64,000 nt of DNA from Priestia taiwanensis (lineage in GTDB: Bacteria > Bacillota > Bacilli > Bacillales > Bacillaceae_G), in NCBI RefSeq assembly GCF_014638355.1, contig NZ_BMFK01000002.1:478868-542867 (forward strand), written 5' to 3'. The notes below the pieces were generated by a model. It saw only the letters and a list, made by a program, of their open reading frames with translations. It had not been told where the DNA came from and ran no database searches. Positions 55,070-64,000 of this stretch are shown piece by piece. How positions within the stretch are numbered: position 1 is the stretch's first letter; every line of letters begins with the position of its first letter. A program made the position numbers and the translations under genes.

Positions 55070-56506
55070 TTACTCGCCTTGCAACTGTCTGTATAAATTA
55101 TTATATTCCCCTGCAGATTGTCTCCAGCTATAATCTCTACTCATCGCTTCTCGTACAATCTCTTCCCATCGCACTGGTTCATGATAATAATACAGCGCTC
55201 TTTTTATCGTATGAAGCATATCGTGCGCATTGAAATTACGGAAACTAAATCCATTCCCTTCTCTTGTCACTTCATTATACGACTGTACTGTATCATTTAA
55301 GCCACCTGTTTCTCGTACAATTGGTACTGTCCCGTATTGAAGTGCAATAAGCTGTCCCAAACCACACGGTTCAAATTGAGATGGCATAAGGAACAAATCA
55401 GCACCGGCGTAAAGTTCATGCGCGAGCGATTCATTAAATCCGATATACGCTCTTACTTTCTCTGGATACACATATTCCATATGTTTAAAGAAATCTTCAT
55501 ACTCTTTCTCACCTGTTCCTAAAACAATAAGCTGGATTTCCTCTTCCATTAGTTGATGAAACACATGACGAACGAGGTCTAAACCCTTTTGCTTCGTAAG
55601 GCGTGTCACCATCGCAATAATTGGCGTATCTTTGGACGCTTGTAGTCCAAATTTTTGTTGGATTGTTACTTTGTTTGGATGCTTCCTCTCAATCGATATT
55701 GCATCGTATGTTGATGTAATTTCTTGATCGGATACCGGATTGTAAACAGTATCATCAATACCATTCACAATACCGTATAGCTTATCGTTATGCTTTCGCA
55801 ACAAACCGTCTAATTTCTCTCCGAAATAAGCATATTGAATTTCTTCTTTGTAAGTAGGACTAACTGTCGTAATAAGATCCGACGCAGCAATACCCGCTTT
55901 CATGAAGTTAATCTTTCCGTAAAATTCAAGTTGCTCCATATTGAAATACTTCTCATCTAACTCCAATACCTCATGCATCATATCTTTTGGAAATACACCT
56001 TGAAACTGGAGGTTATGAATTGTAAATACTGTCTTCATGTCTTTATATATCTCATGTTCACGATAATGCGCATCTAATAGAAAACTCACCATCCCTGTAT
56101 GCCAATCATGGCAATGAAGAACATCTGGCATGAAATCAAGGAATGGAATACTATCTAGTACCGCTCGTGAAAAAAATGAAAAACGCTCTCCATCATCATA
56201 ATGTCCATATAACAATGAATCTCTCTTAAAATAATATTCATTGTCTAGTAAATAATATGTCACACCATCGTATTCTGTTTTGAAAATCCCACAATATTGA
56301 TTTCGCCAACCAAGCTTTACTTGGAAGATATGATACAATTCAAATTCTTCCCGTAACGCAGGCGAAATAGAACTATAATTTGGCAATATCACACGTACTT
56401 CTGTGCCAAGTTTCTTCAATTCCTTCGGTAATGCGCCTGCAACATCTGCCAAACCACCAGACTTGGCAAATGGGACGCATTCGGATACCGCAAATAATAC
56501 TTTCAC
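55070..56506 (-). CDS. glgA: Glycogen synthase
   Basis: GT5 enzyme that extends alpha-1,4-glucan from ADP-glucose, 478 aa. The ADP-glucose-binding [14 protein letters not shown] is near the start and the C-terminal [15 protein letters not shown] with [10 protein letters not shown] completes the active site. ATG overlaps the glgD stop by 4 bp. Fourth gene of the operon. Confidence 0.97.
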   Translation of the reverse strand: MKVLFAVSECVPFAKSGGLADVAGALPKELKKLGTEVRVILPNYSSISPALREEFELYHIFQVKLGWRNQYCGIFKTEYDGVTYYLLDNEYYFKRDSLLYGHYDDGERFSFFSRAVLDSIPFLDFMPDVLHCHDWHTGMVSFLLDAHYREHEIYKDMKTVFTIHNLQFQGVFPKDMMHEVLELDEKYFNMEQLEFYGKINFMKAGIAASDLITTVSPTYKEEIQYAYFGEKLDGLLRKHNDKLYGIVNGIDDTVYNPVSDQEITSTYDAISIERKHPNKVTIQQKFGLQASKDTPIIAMVTRLTKQKGLDLVRHVFHQLMEEEIQLIVLGTGEKEYEDFFKHMEYVYPEKVRAYIGFNESLAHELYAGADLFLMPSQFEPCGLGQLIALQYGTVPIVRETGGLNDTVQSYNEVTREGNGFSFRNFNAHDMLHTIKRALYYYHEPVRWEEIVREAMSRDYSWRQSAGEYNNLYRQLQGE

Positions 56507-57522
56507 GACTTCATCAACGCTCCTTGTACAGTACCTTTTCGAATCACGTACGGGTATTGTTTCGTCCCAGTAATAATTGTACCGTCTTCAATCTTAACAT
56601 CTTTATCAATAATGACACCATCTAATATACAATTATCGCCAATTTGGCTCTTTTGCATAATAATACTATTACGAATTATCGTTCCTTTCCCTACTTTGAC
56701 AGAACGGAACAACAAACTACTATCTATATTCCCTTCAATAATAGAACCATTTGCAATCATCGCATTTTGCACTTTCGCATCACTTGCATACTTCGTTGGT
56801 GGTTCATCTTTTGCTTTCGTATAAATTGGATATTCCTTTGTAAATACTTGCTTCCATATTTCTGGACGTAATAGTGACATACTATGCCTATAGTATCCTG
56901 TTAGCGAGTCAATTTTCATTAAATAGCCAGGTACTTCATAAATATGCTTTCTCAAGTTATCTTGGCATGTACGAATAAATGTAATAAGTGTATCTGCTGG
57001 CGCATGCTCATATGCACAAAACAAATGCAATAACAACTCTCGTTCGATGACATACATACCCAGTAATTCACCCTCATAACATAATTCTGTAATGTCAGCG
57101 CCAGCTTCTAAATGTCGCTGCAAGACACGTCTAAAATCTATTGTGCCTACAACGTGGCTATTTGCGACAACAACATACTTTTGAGTGGAGCGGAGTAAAT
57201 ATTCCATATGGCGTTGAAAAAACTCTTTTGACGCAAATTCTTCCTCTTTTCCACTTGGCGGAAATAAAAACAGTCCATGGCGTTTTCTATCTAAGTCCCA
57301 TTGCTTCCCCGAACCAACATGATCAAGTAGCGAACGCGTTGGATTACAAGGGAATACTGCAACACTATGAATATTCGAATTAACAAAATTGGATAACATA
57401 AAATCAATTAATCGATATCTTCCTCCAAACGGCAACGCTGCTAATGAACGATGTCTAATTAGTTCATCTAATGATGGTTCATATGCTGTCGCATCAATGA
57501 TTCCTAACATTTGTTGATTCAT
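56503..57522 (-). CDS. glgD: Glucose-1-phosphate adenylyltransferase regulatory subunit GlgD
   Basis: 339-aa partner of GlgC. It has the nucleotidyltransferase scaffold ([20 protein letters not shown]) and a C-terminal left-handed beta-helix ([33 protein letters not shown]). It lacks the GGKGSRL ATP-binding loop at the N-terminus, so it should be non-catalytic and modulate GlgC. It lies 20 bp after glgC and overlaps glgA by 4 bp. Confidence 0.93.
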   Translation of the reverse strand: MNQQMLGIIDATAYEPSLDELIRHRSLAALPFGGRYRLIDFMLSNFVNSNIHSVAVFPCNPTRSLLDHVGSGKQWDLDRKRHGLFLFPPSGKEEEFASKEFFQRHMEYLLRSTQKYVVVANSHVVGTIDFRRVLQRHLEAGADITELCYEGELLGMYVIERELLLHLFCAYEHAPADTLITFIRTCQDNLRKHIYEVPGYLMKIDSLTGYYRHSMSLLRPEIWKQVFTKEYPIYTKAKDEPPTKYASDAKVQNAMIANGSIIEGNIDSSLLFRSVKVGKGTIIRNSIIMQKSQIGDNCILDGVIIDKDVKIEDGTIITGTKQYPYVIRKGTVQGALMKS

Positions 57523-57542
57523 CTTTTTTCCCCTTCCATTCC

Positions 57543-58679
57543 TTATTCTGTTTCCGCTACTAACACAACATCGTTCAAATCTTTCTCGGGCATAATGATT
57601 GCATTATCTTCTATAACCATCCCAGAAGCAATAATTGCCCGCTCGATCACAACATTCTTTCCAATCACAACATCTGGCATAATAACCGATTCACGGATTG
57701 TACTACCTTCTTGAACTGTTACCCCTTGGAATAACACCGAGTTCTCAATATTTCCTTCGATAACACAACCTTCATTAATAAGAGAATCTTTCACTTTCGC
57801 ATAAGGTGCAATAAATTGAGGTGGTTGATTAGAGGCTCTCGAATAAATTCGCCAATCACGATCGAATAAATTTAGACAATCGTCACTGCCATTATCCTTT
57901 AATAAATCCATATTTGCTTCCCATAAGCTCTTAACCGTTCCAACATCCTTCCAATATCCTTTGAACGGATAAGCAACTAATTTCTTTCGTTCTTCTAGCA
58001 ATAACGGAATAATATCCTTTCCAAAGTCATTACTAGAATCCGGATTACGACTGTCCATTTCGAGATATTCTTTTAACACTTGCCATTTAAAAATATAAAT
58101 CCCCATCGAAGCGAGGTTGCTTTTCGGGAACTGTGGCTTCTCTTCAAATTCAGTAATATCCAGATCTTCATTCGTATTCATAATACCAAAGCGACTTGCT
58201 TCATCCCACGGTACTTCAATAACTGAAATAGATACGTCCGCATCTTTTTGAATGTGATAGTCTAGCATCTTAGAGTAATCCATTTTGTAAATGTGATCAC
58301 CAGAAAGGATTAAGACATACTCTGGATTGTATTGCTTTAAATAATTTATATTTTGATAAATAGCACTTGCTGTTCCTGTGTACCATTTCACTCCTGAAGA
58401 CTCCGAATAAGGAGGTAATACCGTTACTCCGCCATTTCGTCGATCTAAGTCCCATGAACTACCGACACCGATATACGAATTGAGAACGAGCGGCTGATAT
58501 TGTGTTAAAATACCGATTGTTTCAATACCTGAATTCGTACAATTACTTAATGTAAAGTCAATGATTCGATATTTCCCTCCAAAATGAACAGCGGGCTTTG
58601 CTAAGTTTTTGGTCAAAGAGCTTAATCTACTCCCTTTTCCCCCTGCTAATAACATTGCGACGCATTTCTTCTTTACCAT
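57543..58679 (-). CDS. glgC: Glucose-1-phosphate adenylyltransferase, catalytic subunit
   Basis: Makes ADP-glucose for glycogen, 378 aa. [33 protein letters not shown] holds the ATP/phosphate loop. [10 protein letters not shown] has the catalytic Asp. The C-terminal beta-helix carries repeated I/V-x-N/G turns. Its first 53 bp overlap the end of glgB in another frame. An AAGGGGA site lies upstream of ATG 58679. Confidence 0.96.
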   Translation of the reverse strand: MVKKKCVAMLLAGGKGSRLSSLTKNLAKPAVHFGGKYRIIDFTLSNCTNSGIETIGILTQYQPLVLNSYIGVGSSWDLDRRNGGVTVLPPYSESSGVKWYTGTASAIYQNINYLKQYNPEYVLILSGDHIYKMDYSKMLDYHIQKDADVSISVIEVPWDEASRFGIMNTNEDLDITEFEEKPQFPKSNLASMGIYIFKWQVLKEYLEMDSRNPDSSNDFGKDIIPLLLEERKKLVAYPFKGYWKDVGTVKSLWEANMDLLKDNGSDDCLNLFDRDWRIYSRASNQPPQFIAPYAKVKDSLINEGCVIEGNIENSVLFQGVTVQEGSTIRESVIMPDVVIGKNVVIERAIIASGMVIEDNAIIMPEKDLNDVVLVAETE

Positions 58680-60561
58680 TTGCTATTGTCCCCTTCCTCG
58701 ACTTCACCGGTCGAATGATCGATATTCCAAATGGAGGTATTGTGATTTCAATGCTGCTTGGCTGGTTATGATATGGTTCTTTTACAGTTTTCAATCGTTT
58801 CTTATTGATTTGTCCAGAACCACCATACTTCGTATCGTCGCTGTTTAACACCTCATTATAAAAAGCTACATCAGGTACACCAATTCGGTAATTCATATAT
58901 ACTTGCTCTGTAAAGTTACATACAATCAGTAAGAAGTCTTCTTCATTCTCTCCCTTACGTAAAAAAGAAAAAATACTTTGCTCCCTATTAGTTACATCCA
59001 CCCACTCAAAACCTTCATACGTATAATCTAATTGCCACAATGGCTTAGAGCGTTTATAGAAGGCTAATAGATCTTTAACAAAGACATTCATTTTCTCATG
59101 CATCTCAAACTCAAATAAATTCCAATCTAAATCCTCTAAGTCTTTCCATTCGTCAAATTGACCGAACTCCCCACCCATAAACAAAAGCTTCTTTCCAGGA
59201 TGCGCCATCATATACCCATATAACAGACGTAGCTGTGCAAACTTTCTCCAATAATCACCTGGCATTTTGTTCAGTAATGACTTCTTCCCATGCACTACTT
59301 CGTCATGTGAAAGTGGTAGAATGAAGTTTTCAGAGAAAGCATACAAAATGGAGAATGTCACCTTTTCATGCATGTATTTTCGATTTTCAGGCTCACACTC
59401 CATATACGTTAACATGTCATTCATCCAACCCATGTTCCACTTATAATTGAAGCCAAGTCCACCTTTATCTGTTGGCCACGTAACCATCGGCCAGTCAGTT
59501 GAATCTTCTGCCATCATCAAGAAATTAGGATTCTCATTAAATACTATTTCATTTAAACGACGAAAGAATGTTACTGCATGCTCATTCTTTTGTTGCACAC
59601 TATCTATATTCCAATACAACATATTCGCAACAGCATCTACACGGAAACCGTCAATATGAAAGTACTCCATCCAGAACATTGCATTTGAAATTAAGAAACT
59701 TTGAACTTCAGGTTTGCCTAAGTCAAAGTTAGCTGTTCCCCATACTGCATTTTCTCGAATAGGCATACTTTCATATTCATATGTTGGTGTACCATCAAAC
59801 ATGTACAACCCATGTGCATCTTTGCAAAAATGTCCAGGTACCCAATCGAGAATGACACCAATCCCTTGTTGATGGCATTCGTCTATAAAATACATAAGGT
59901 CCTGTGGAGTCCCATACCTACTCGTTACGGCAAAATAGCCCGTTCCTTGATATCCCCATGAACGGTCATATGGATGCTCTACTAGGGGCATAATTTCAAT
60001 ATGCGTAAATCCATGCTCTTTGACATAGGGAATTAACTCTTCCGCACATTCACGATACGAATACGGTGTACCATCCTCTTTTAAACGCCATGACCCAAAG
60101 TGCACTTCGTAAATAGCCAACGGTTCTTTATAACTCACTCGCTTCTCACGACTTTTCAACCATTTTTTATCCTTCCATTTGTATCCGTCTAGTTCATATA
60201 CAATAGAAGCTGTCTGAGGACGCATTTCCGAATAATATGCATATGGATCTGCCTTTAAAATAATATCTCCCGTTTTTGTCACAATTTCATATTTATATAA
60301 GCTGCCATTCCCAACTTCAGGAATAAACAACGCCCATACTCCTTCATTACTTACTTTCTTCATCTGATGATTTGTACCAATCCACTTGTTGAAATCCCCA
60401 ACAATACGGACCTCTTTCGCATGTGGAGCCCATACAGAAAAGCGAGTACCAATCAAACCTTCTTCCTTCCATCGATGTGCCCCAAACGTGTGATAACTCT
60501 TAAATAAACTTCCTTCATGAAACAAATGTATATCATAGTCTGTAAGATGCGCCGTATCCAA
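58627..60561 (-). CDS. glgB: 1,4-alpha-glucan branching enzyme
   Basis: GH13 enzyme that makes alpha-1,6 branches in glycogen, 644 aa. An N-terminal CBM48 domain ([21 protein letters not shown]) precedes the barrel. The nucleophile Asp is in [11 protein letters not shown], the acid Glu in MMAEDST, and [16 protein letters not shown] is the conserved His-Asp motif. The start is TTG 60561 (DTAHLTDY), with GAGGTGAT 5 nt upstream; no ATG is available near it. It overlaps glgC by 53 bp. First gene of the operon. Confidence 0.96.
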   Translation of the reverse strand: MDTAHLTDYDIHLFHEGSLFKSYHTFGAHRWKEEGLIGTRFSVWAPHAKEVRIVGDFNKWIGTNHQMKKVSNEGVWALFIPEVGNGSLYKYEIVTKTGDIILKADPYAYYSEMRPQTASIVYELDGYKWKDKKWLKSREKRVSYKEPLAIYEVHFGSWRLKEDGTPYSYRECAEELIPYVKEHGFTHIEIMPLVEHPYDRSWGYQGTGYFAVTSRYGTPQDLMYFIDECHQQGIGVILDWVPGHFCKDAHGLYMFDGTPTYEYESMPIRENAVWGTANFDLGKPEVQSFLISNAMFWMEYFHIDGFRVDAVANMLYWNIDSVQQKNEHAVTFFRRLNEIVFNENPNFLMMAEDSTDWPMVTWPTDKGGLGFNYKWNMGWMNDMLTYMECEPENRKYMHEKVTFSILYAFSENFILPLSHDEVVHGKKSLLNKMPGDYWRKFAQLRLLYGYMMAHPGKKLLFMGGEFGQFDEWKDLEDLDWNLFEFEMHEKMNVFVKDLLAFYKRSKPLWQLDYTYEGFEWVDVTNREQSIFSFLRKGENEEDFLLIVCNFTEQVYMNYRIGVPDVAFYNEVLNSDDTKYGGSGQINKKRLKTVKEPYHNQPSSIEITIPPFGISIIRPVKSRKGTIANGKEEMRRNVISRGKRE

Positions 60562-60682
60562 AATGAATCACCTCTTTCCTTCTGTTAATCTAAATAAATG
60601 GATTACATAATATATTCAATAAATTACTTAAAATACCTGTTAAAAATATATTAAAAATTGTGACTTATTAAACAAACAATTA

Positions 60683-60697
60683 TTGAAAACGTTGTCA
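60683..60697. promoter_or_regulatory. cre site (CcpA operator) upstream of glgB
   Basis: TTGAAAACGTTGTCA matches the cre consensus WTGNAANCGNWNNCA at every defined position. It lies about 122 bp before the glgB start. A weaker copy at 60828-60814 (ATGAAAACGTTTAAC on minus) has two mismatches. This points to carbon catabolite control of glycogen synthesis; binding is inferred. Confidence 0.65.
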
Positions 60698-60847
60698 AAA
60701 AAATGTCGATTAATATATAAATATAAAGTCAAAATATGTCTTCATCCTCATAGTATCCCATTGTAATAGGCTTAATCCCAAAAACATATGCGTTTAAATT
60801 ATTCCAAAAACGAGTTAAACGTTTTCATATATAAATAAATATTTATG

Positions 60848-60876
60848 TATATATTTTTTGAAAATACTTATGTAAA
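60848..60876 (-). promoter_or_regulatory. Possible promoter of the glg operon
   Basis: TTTACA at 60876-60871 and TATATA at 60853-60848 with a 17-bp spacer. Plausible, but such AT-rich DNA gives chance matches. If right, the leader is about 280 nt and the cre site lies inside it. Confidence 0.4.
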
Positions 60877-60905
60877 CACTTTCATTTTTTCTGTTTTAAC
60901 ACATA

Positions 60906-60943
60906 CAAAAAGACAGTGTTCATAACAAGATGAAGCACTGTCT
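60906..60943 (-). terminator. Terminator of the 105-aa membrane protein gene
   Basis: Stem AGACAGTG-TTCAT/ATGAA-CACTGTCT (60911-60923 with 60930-60943), with one mismatch, followed by TTTTTG on the minus strand. Confidence 0.82.
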
Positions 60944-60965
60944 CCTATTGCATTAAGCTGACGCA

Positions 60966-61283
60966 TTATATACTCTTTTCTTGGAACAATTCCCGATAAT
61001 CTATGAGTAACAAAGATAAAAGAGAGAAAAACATTCCAAAGGAGTAAGAGTACAAGGTCACCCTTTCTACTTCTAGCACGATAAAGGTTAAAAGTCCAAG
61101 AACTACATACGCATAAACTTGAAATTGTACTTTCGTTAATTTAACGAAACCTCGCCTTAGCATAATTTTTGACAAAGCATAGCAAATAAAAAAGGTATGC
61201 ACATACAAAAGAAAATGGAAATAAATCATTGATATAATTGCACAACAGATAACGACCATTTCAATAGTGATTGAATGCTTCAT
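60966..61283 (-). CDS. Hypothetical membrane protein (105 aa)
   Basis: Not recognised. Four hydrophobic stretches are visible, at about residues 5-24, 24-40, 55-72 and 78-95, with basic residues between (KIMLRRGFVKLTK) and a short polar tail. The protein is therefore probably an integral inner-membrane protein. ATG 61283 begins MKHSITIEM, behind AAGAGGTG. It is a single gene with its own terminator, next to the glg upstream region; the context gives no functional hint. Confidence 0.72.
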   Translation of the reverse strand: MKHSITIEMVVICCAIISMIYFHFLLYVHTFFICYALSKIMLRRGFVKLTKVQFQVYAYVVLGLLTFIVLEVERVTLYSYSFGMFFSLLSLLLIDYRELFQEKSI

Positions 61284-61389
61284 CCGACACCTCTTAAAAG
61301 AAAGAATTTTCAGTCTTATATATGTATCGTAAAGTGAAACGACAAACGTGTCAAATCATGCTAGTCTATCTAAAAGGAGGAAATACAAG

Positions 61390-61572
61390 GTGAAGAAAAA
61401 ACGATTGCTTATCATTATTTGTAGCATCACGTTAGCCTTTATTCTTACAATCATCGTATCCAATTACCAATCATTCTATCATGCAAAAGAACAATGCATA
61501 CAACAAGGAAATATTCCTCATATTGAACGATCATTCCTTATACTTAGCTGGTCTGTATCATGCGAAAAATAA
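61390..61572 (+). CDS. Hypothetical small membrane-anchored protein (60 aa)
   Basis: Short protein with a basic start, one membrane helix (LLIIICSITLAFILTIIV) and a small extracellular-looking tail with two Cys (KEQCIQQG and SVSCEK) that could form a disulfide. The start is GTG 61390 behind AAGGAGG with a 9-nt spacer; the frame is open from 61348 but lacks a site there. Function unknown; it lies just before the tRNA operon terminator, convergent with it. Confidence 0.7.
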   Translation: MKKKRLLIIICSITLAFILTIIVSNYQSFYHAKEQCIQQGNIPHIERSFLILSWSVSCEK

Positions 61573-61579
61573 TAGGATA

Positions 61580-61615
61580 AAAAGAAAAAAGCATATATCC
61601 AATGATATATGCTTT
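61580..61615 (-). terminator. Terminator of the rRNA-tRNA operon
   Basis: 12-bp stem AAAGCATATATC/GATATATGCTTT, then TTTTCTTTTT on the minus strand, 3 bp after the last tRNA (Glu). Confidence 0.9.
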
Positions 61616-61617
61616 GA

Positions 61618-61689
61618 TGACCCGTACGGGATTCGAACCCGTGTTACCGCCGTGAAAGGGCGGTGTCTTAACCACTTGACCAACGGGCC
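61618..61689 (-). tRNA. tRNA-Glu (TTC)
   Basis: Cloverleaf with anticodon TTC in CTTTCAC and TTCGAATC T-loop. The 3' end reads ...GGGTCATCA, so CCA is not encoded, unlike the other tRNAs in this array. Last in the operon. Confidence 0.96.
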
Positions 61690-61696
61690 TAACATA

Positions 61697-61787
61697 TGGC
61701 AGAGAAGAAGGGATTCGAACCCTCGCACCGGTTACCCGATCTACTCCCTTAGCAGGGGAGCCCCTTGAGCCACTTGGGTACTTCTCT
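61697..61787 (-). tRNA. tRNA-Ser (GCT)
   Basis: Long variable arm; anticodon GCT in CTGCTAA; encoded CCA at 61699-61697; discriminator G. Confidence 0.96.
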
Positions 61788-61795
61788 GTATGATA

Positions 61796-61870
61796 TGGCT
61801 CCGCAGGCAGGACTCGAACCTGCGACCGATCGGTTAACAGCCGATAGCTCTACCACTGAGCTACTGCGGA
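61796..61870 (-). tRNA. tRNA-Asn (GTT)
   Basis: Anticodon GTT in CTGTTAA; acceptor TCCGCAG pairs with CTGCGGA; CCA encoded. Confidence 0.97.
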
Positions 61871-61878
61871 AAAACATA

Positions 61879-61955
<77 letters not shown>

Positions 61956-61959
61956 TTTT

Positions 61960-62033
61960 TGGAGCGGGTGAAGAGAATCGAACTCTCGACCAGAGCTTGG
62001 AAGGCTCTTGTTTTACCACTAAACTACACCCGC
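61960..62033 (-). tRNA. tRNA-Gly (TCC)
   Basis: Anticodon TCC in CTTCCAA; acceptor GCGGGTG; CCA encoded. Confidence 0.97.
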
Positions 62034-62040
62034 AAAAAAA

Positions 62041-62117
62041 TGGGGCGACTGATGGGAATCGAACCCACGAATGCCGGAGCCACAATCCGGTGCGTTAACC
62101 ACTTCGCCACAGCCGCC
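62041..62117 (-). tRNA. tRNA-His (GTG)
   Basis: Anticodon GTG in TTGTGGC; an extra 5' G pairs with the discriminator C, as expected for His; CCA encoded. Confidence 0.97.
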
Positions 62118-62124
62118 ATAAAAA

Positions 62125-62200
<76 letters not shown>

Positions 62201-62219
62201 CAATTATGAAATTTGTAAA

Positions 62220-62295
<76 letters not shown>

Positions 62296-62303
62296 TTTAA
62301 AAA

Positions 62304-62379
62304 TGGCGGTCCCGACCGGGATCGAACCGGCGATCTCCTGCGTGACAGGCAGGCATGTTAACCGCTACACCACGGGACC
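62304..62379 (-). tRNA. tRNA-Asp (GTC)
   Basis: Anticodon GTC in CTGTCAC; acceptor GGTCCCG; discriminator G; CCA encoded. Confidence 0.97.
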
Positions 62380-62383
62380 ATTT

Positions 62384-62460
<77 letters not shown>

Positions 62461-62500
62461 TTAATAAGAAATATTTACTTAATGCTGAAGATAAAATAAA

Positions 62501-62593
62501 TGGAGGAGGAAGAGGGATTCGAACCCCCGCGGGCTTTGACACCCCTGTCGGTTTTCAAGACCGATCCCTTCAGCCAGACTTGGGTATTCCTCC
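62501..62593 (-). tRNA. tRNA-Ser (TGA)
   Basis: Long variable arm; anticodon TGA in CTTGAAA; acceptor GGAGGAA pairs with TTCCTCC. The base before the encoded CCA is T rather than the usual G of Ser tRNAs. Confidence 0.96.
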
Positions 62594-62609
62594 GTATTTA
62601 TGAATCTCA

Positions 62610-62686
62610 TGGTGGACCTTGTAGGACTCGAACCTACGACCGGACGGTTATGAGCCGTCTGCTCTAACCAACTGAGCTAAAGGTCC
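62610..62686 (-). tRNA. tRNA-Ile2 (CAT, lysidine type)
   Basis: Anticodon CAT in CTCATAA. The acceptor GGACCTT and the body match the Bacillus tRNA-Ile whose C34 becomes lysidine (by TilS) to read AUA, not a Met tRNA; separate initiator and elongator Met genes are present. Confidence 0.9.
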
Positions 62687-62711
62687 CTAGTCTTAGTATC
62701 CAAAGAAAATA

Positions 62712-62788
62712 TGGTAGCGGCGGAGGGAGTCGAACCCACGACCTCACGGGTATGAACCGTACGCTCTAGCCAGCTGAGCTACACCGCC
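62712..62788 (-). tRNA. Elongator tRNA-Met (CAT)
   Basis: Anticodon CAT in TTCATAC; acceptor GGCGGTG; CCA encoded; body matches Bacillus elongator Met tRNA. Confidence 0.95.
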
Positions 62789-62815
62789 ATATTATTTACT
62801 ATGAGATTGTACTAT

Positions 62816-62891
62816 TGGTGGAGCCTAGCGGGATCGAACCGCTGACCTCCTGCGTGCAAGGCAGGCGCTCTCCCAGCTGAGCTAAGGCCCC
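62816..62891 (-). tRNA. tRNA-Ala (TGC)
   Basis: Anticodon TGC in CTTGCAC; acceptor GGGGCCT opposite AGGCTCC; CCA encoded. The G:T pair at the third position is the Ala identity element. Confidence 0.97.
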
Positions 62892-62902
62892 AATATTATT
62901 AA

Positions 62903-62979
62903 TGGTCGGGAAGACAGGATTTGAACCTGCGACCCCCTGGTCCCAAACCAGGTGCTCTACCAAGCTGAGCCACTTCCCG
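62903..62979 (-). tRNA. tRNA-Pro (TGG)
   Basis: Anticodon TGG in TTTGGGA; acceptor CGGGAAG; CCA encoded. Confidence 0.97.
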
Positions 62980-63036
62980 TATATATATAATTATATCAAT
63001 TATATATTATACAAGTATTTTCACCATTTTTTAAAA

Positions 63037-63113
63037 TGGCGCGCCCGAGAGGACTCGAACCCCTAACCTTTTGATCCGTAGTCAAACGCTCTATCCAATT
63101 GAGCTACGGGCGC
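63037..63113 (-). tRNA. tRNA-Arg (ACG)
   Basis: Anticodon ACG in CTACGGA (A34 is expected to become inosine); acceptor GCGCCCG; CCA encoded. Confidence 0.97.
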
Positions 63114-63122
63114 TTATTAAAA

Positions 63123-63211
63123 TGGTACCGAGGGCCGGACTCGAACCGGCACGGTAGTCACCTACCGCAGGATTTTAAGTCCTGTGTGTCTGCCAATTCC
63201 ACCACCCCGGC
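63123..63211 (-). tRNA. tRNA-Leu (TAA)
   Basis: Long variable arm; anticodon TAA in CTTAAAA; acceptor GCCGGGG; CCA encoded. Confidence 0.97.
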
Positions 63212-63220
63212 TAGGACTTA

Positions 63221-63295
63221 TGGAGCGAAAGACGGGATTCGAACCCGCGACCCCAACCTTGGCAAGGTTGTATTCTACCACTGAACTACTTTCGC
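63221..63295 (-). tRNA. tRNA-Gly (GCC)
   Basis: Anticodon GCC in TTGCCAA; acceptor GCGAAAG; CCA encoded. Confidence 0.97.
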
Positions 63296-63313
63296 AACAT
63301 ATTTAATTAAAAA

Positions 63314-63397
63314 TGGTGCGGGTGGAGGGACTCGAACCCCCACGCCAAAGGCGCTAGATCCTAAGTCTAGTGCGTCTGCCAATTCCGCCACACCCGC
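63314..63397 (-). tRNA. tRNA-Leu (TAG)
   Basis: Long variable arm; anticodon TAG in CTTAGGA; acceptor GCGGGTG; CCA encoded. Confidence 0.97.
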
Positions 63398-63412
63398 ATA
63401 TCATTTTATAAA

Positions 63413-63488
63413 TGGTGAGCCATGAAGGACTCGAACCTTCGACCCTCTGATTAAAAGTCAGATGCTCTACCGACTGAGCTAATGGCTC
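63413..63488 (-). tRNA. tRNA-Lys (TTT)
   Basis: Anticodon TTT in CTTTTAA; acceptor GAGCCAT; CCA encoded. Confidence 0.97.
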
Positions 63489-63497
63489 TAAAAGAAC

Positions 63498-63573
<76 letters not shown>

Positions 63574-63577
63574 CTTA

Positions 63578-63653
63578 TGGTGGAGGATGACGGGATCGAA
63601 CCGCCGACCCCCTGCTTGTAAGGCAGGTGCTCTCCCAGCTGAGCTAATCCTCC
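63578..63653 (-). tRNA. tRNA-Val (TAC)
   Basis: Anticodon TAC in CTTACAA; acceptor GGAGGAT; CCA encoded. First tRNA after 5S in the direction of transcription. Confidence 0.97.
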
Positions 63654-63658
63654 AACTT

Positions 63659-63774
<116 letters not shown>

Positions 63775-63888
63775 CTATTTTTTTAGCAACATTACTCATT
63801 ATACTTAAATAATTTATAATGTCAACATTTTTTGAAGTATTTATTCCTTCAAAACTAGATAATGTGTGCTAAACCTTGCATAAACGTT

Positions 63889-64000
63889 AGTTAAGTCCTC
63901 GAGCGATTAGTATTCGTCAGCTCCATGTGTTGCCACACTTCCACCTCGAACCTATCAACCTGATCATCTTTCAGGGCTCTTACTTACTTGCGTAATGGGA
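63889..64000 (-). rRNA. rrl: 23S ribosomal RNA, 3' end only
   Basis: On the minus strand the visible 112 nt end with the Bacillus 23S 3' terminal sequence, ...GACGAATACTAATCG and CGAGGACTTAAC. The rest lies beyond the right edge. The exact 3' end is uncertain by a few bases. Confidence 0.92.

Larger units (their letters stand above)
60562..60965. other. glg operon upstream region
   Basis: 404 bp of very AT-rich DNA. It holds a perfect cre match at 60683-60697, a second near-match at 60814-60828, a possible promoter at 60848-60876 and the terminator of the next gene. No ORF is seen. Confidence 0.6.

Overview
The window reads as a low-GC Firmicute chromosome, almost certainly a Bacillus of the B. 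cereus group or a near relative. The evidence is two GerA-type germination receptor operons (one with a glutamine-rich repeat GerA subunit), T-box and SAM leaders, strong AGGAGG ribosome sites, a glgBCDAP operon, the metK/pckA divergent pair, and a gene order (ytzC-ytqAB-ytpB-ytoA-metK-pckA-ytlACD-ytkD-ytzI-yidD-ytiB-ythAB-men-yteA) that follows the B. subtilis 'yt' region. I cannot fix the species. The DNA looks like ordinary core chromosome: no IS element, prophage, CRISPR array or plasmid function was seen.

Layout. 1-6.4 kb: a TetR gene cut by the left edge, a NatAB/YhaQP-like ABC exporter, a thiamine-binding-family protein, a membrane glycosyltransferase, a Glu-rich protein of unknown function and a VOC protein. 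6.4-13 kb: leuS with a Leu T-box, preceded directly by a gerA-type operon. 13-21.4 kb: an MFS transporter, then trpE-(GD)-C-F-B-A behind two tandem Trp T-boxes; trpG and trpD are fused in frame. 21.4-27.5 kb: a SASP-like gene with ytzC, then ytqA-ytqB, ytpB, ytoA, a DUF1796 pseudogene and metK with a SAM-I riboswitch. 27.8-37.6 kb: pckA, a SnoaL-like protein, a NMT1/SsuA-type ABC transporter, ytkD, small genes, yidD, a beta-carbonic anhydrase and cydAB. 37.6-41.6 kb: the second germination receptor operon, probably gerI. 41.7-50.4 kb: menaquinone genes menF-D-H-B-E-C, with menA divergent. 50.4-52.6 kb: yteA, a cold-shock gene and a lipase. 52.6-60.6 kb: glgB-C-D-A-P with a perfect CcpA-type cre match upstream. 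61.6-64 kb: the end of a ribosomal operon on the minus strand: 23S 3' end, 5S and 22 tRNAs.

Functionally the window joins amino-acid supply sensed by RNA (Leu, Trp, Met/SAM), gluconeogenesis (pckA), the quinone and bd-oxidase branch of respiration (men, cydAB), carbon storage (glg) and sporulation/germination (two ger operons, a SASP-like gene, yteA, sporulenol-type ytpB). The most unusual points are the TrpG-TrpD fusion; the absence of a terminator between the ger operon and the leuS T-box, and between the SASP-like gene and the trp T-boxes; two long perfect inverted repeats, one covering the ribosome site of a pseudogene; a terminator-like hairpin just after the menA promoter; and the unidentified Glu-rich, Cys-tailed protein. 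I saw nothing I would call a complete undescribed multi-gene system.
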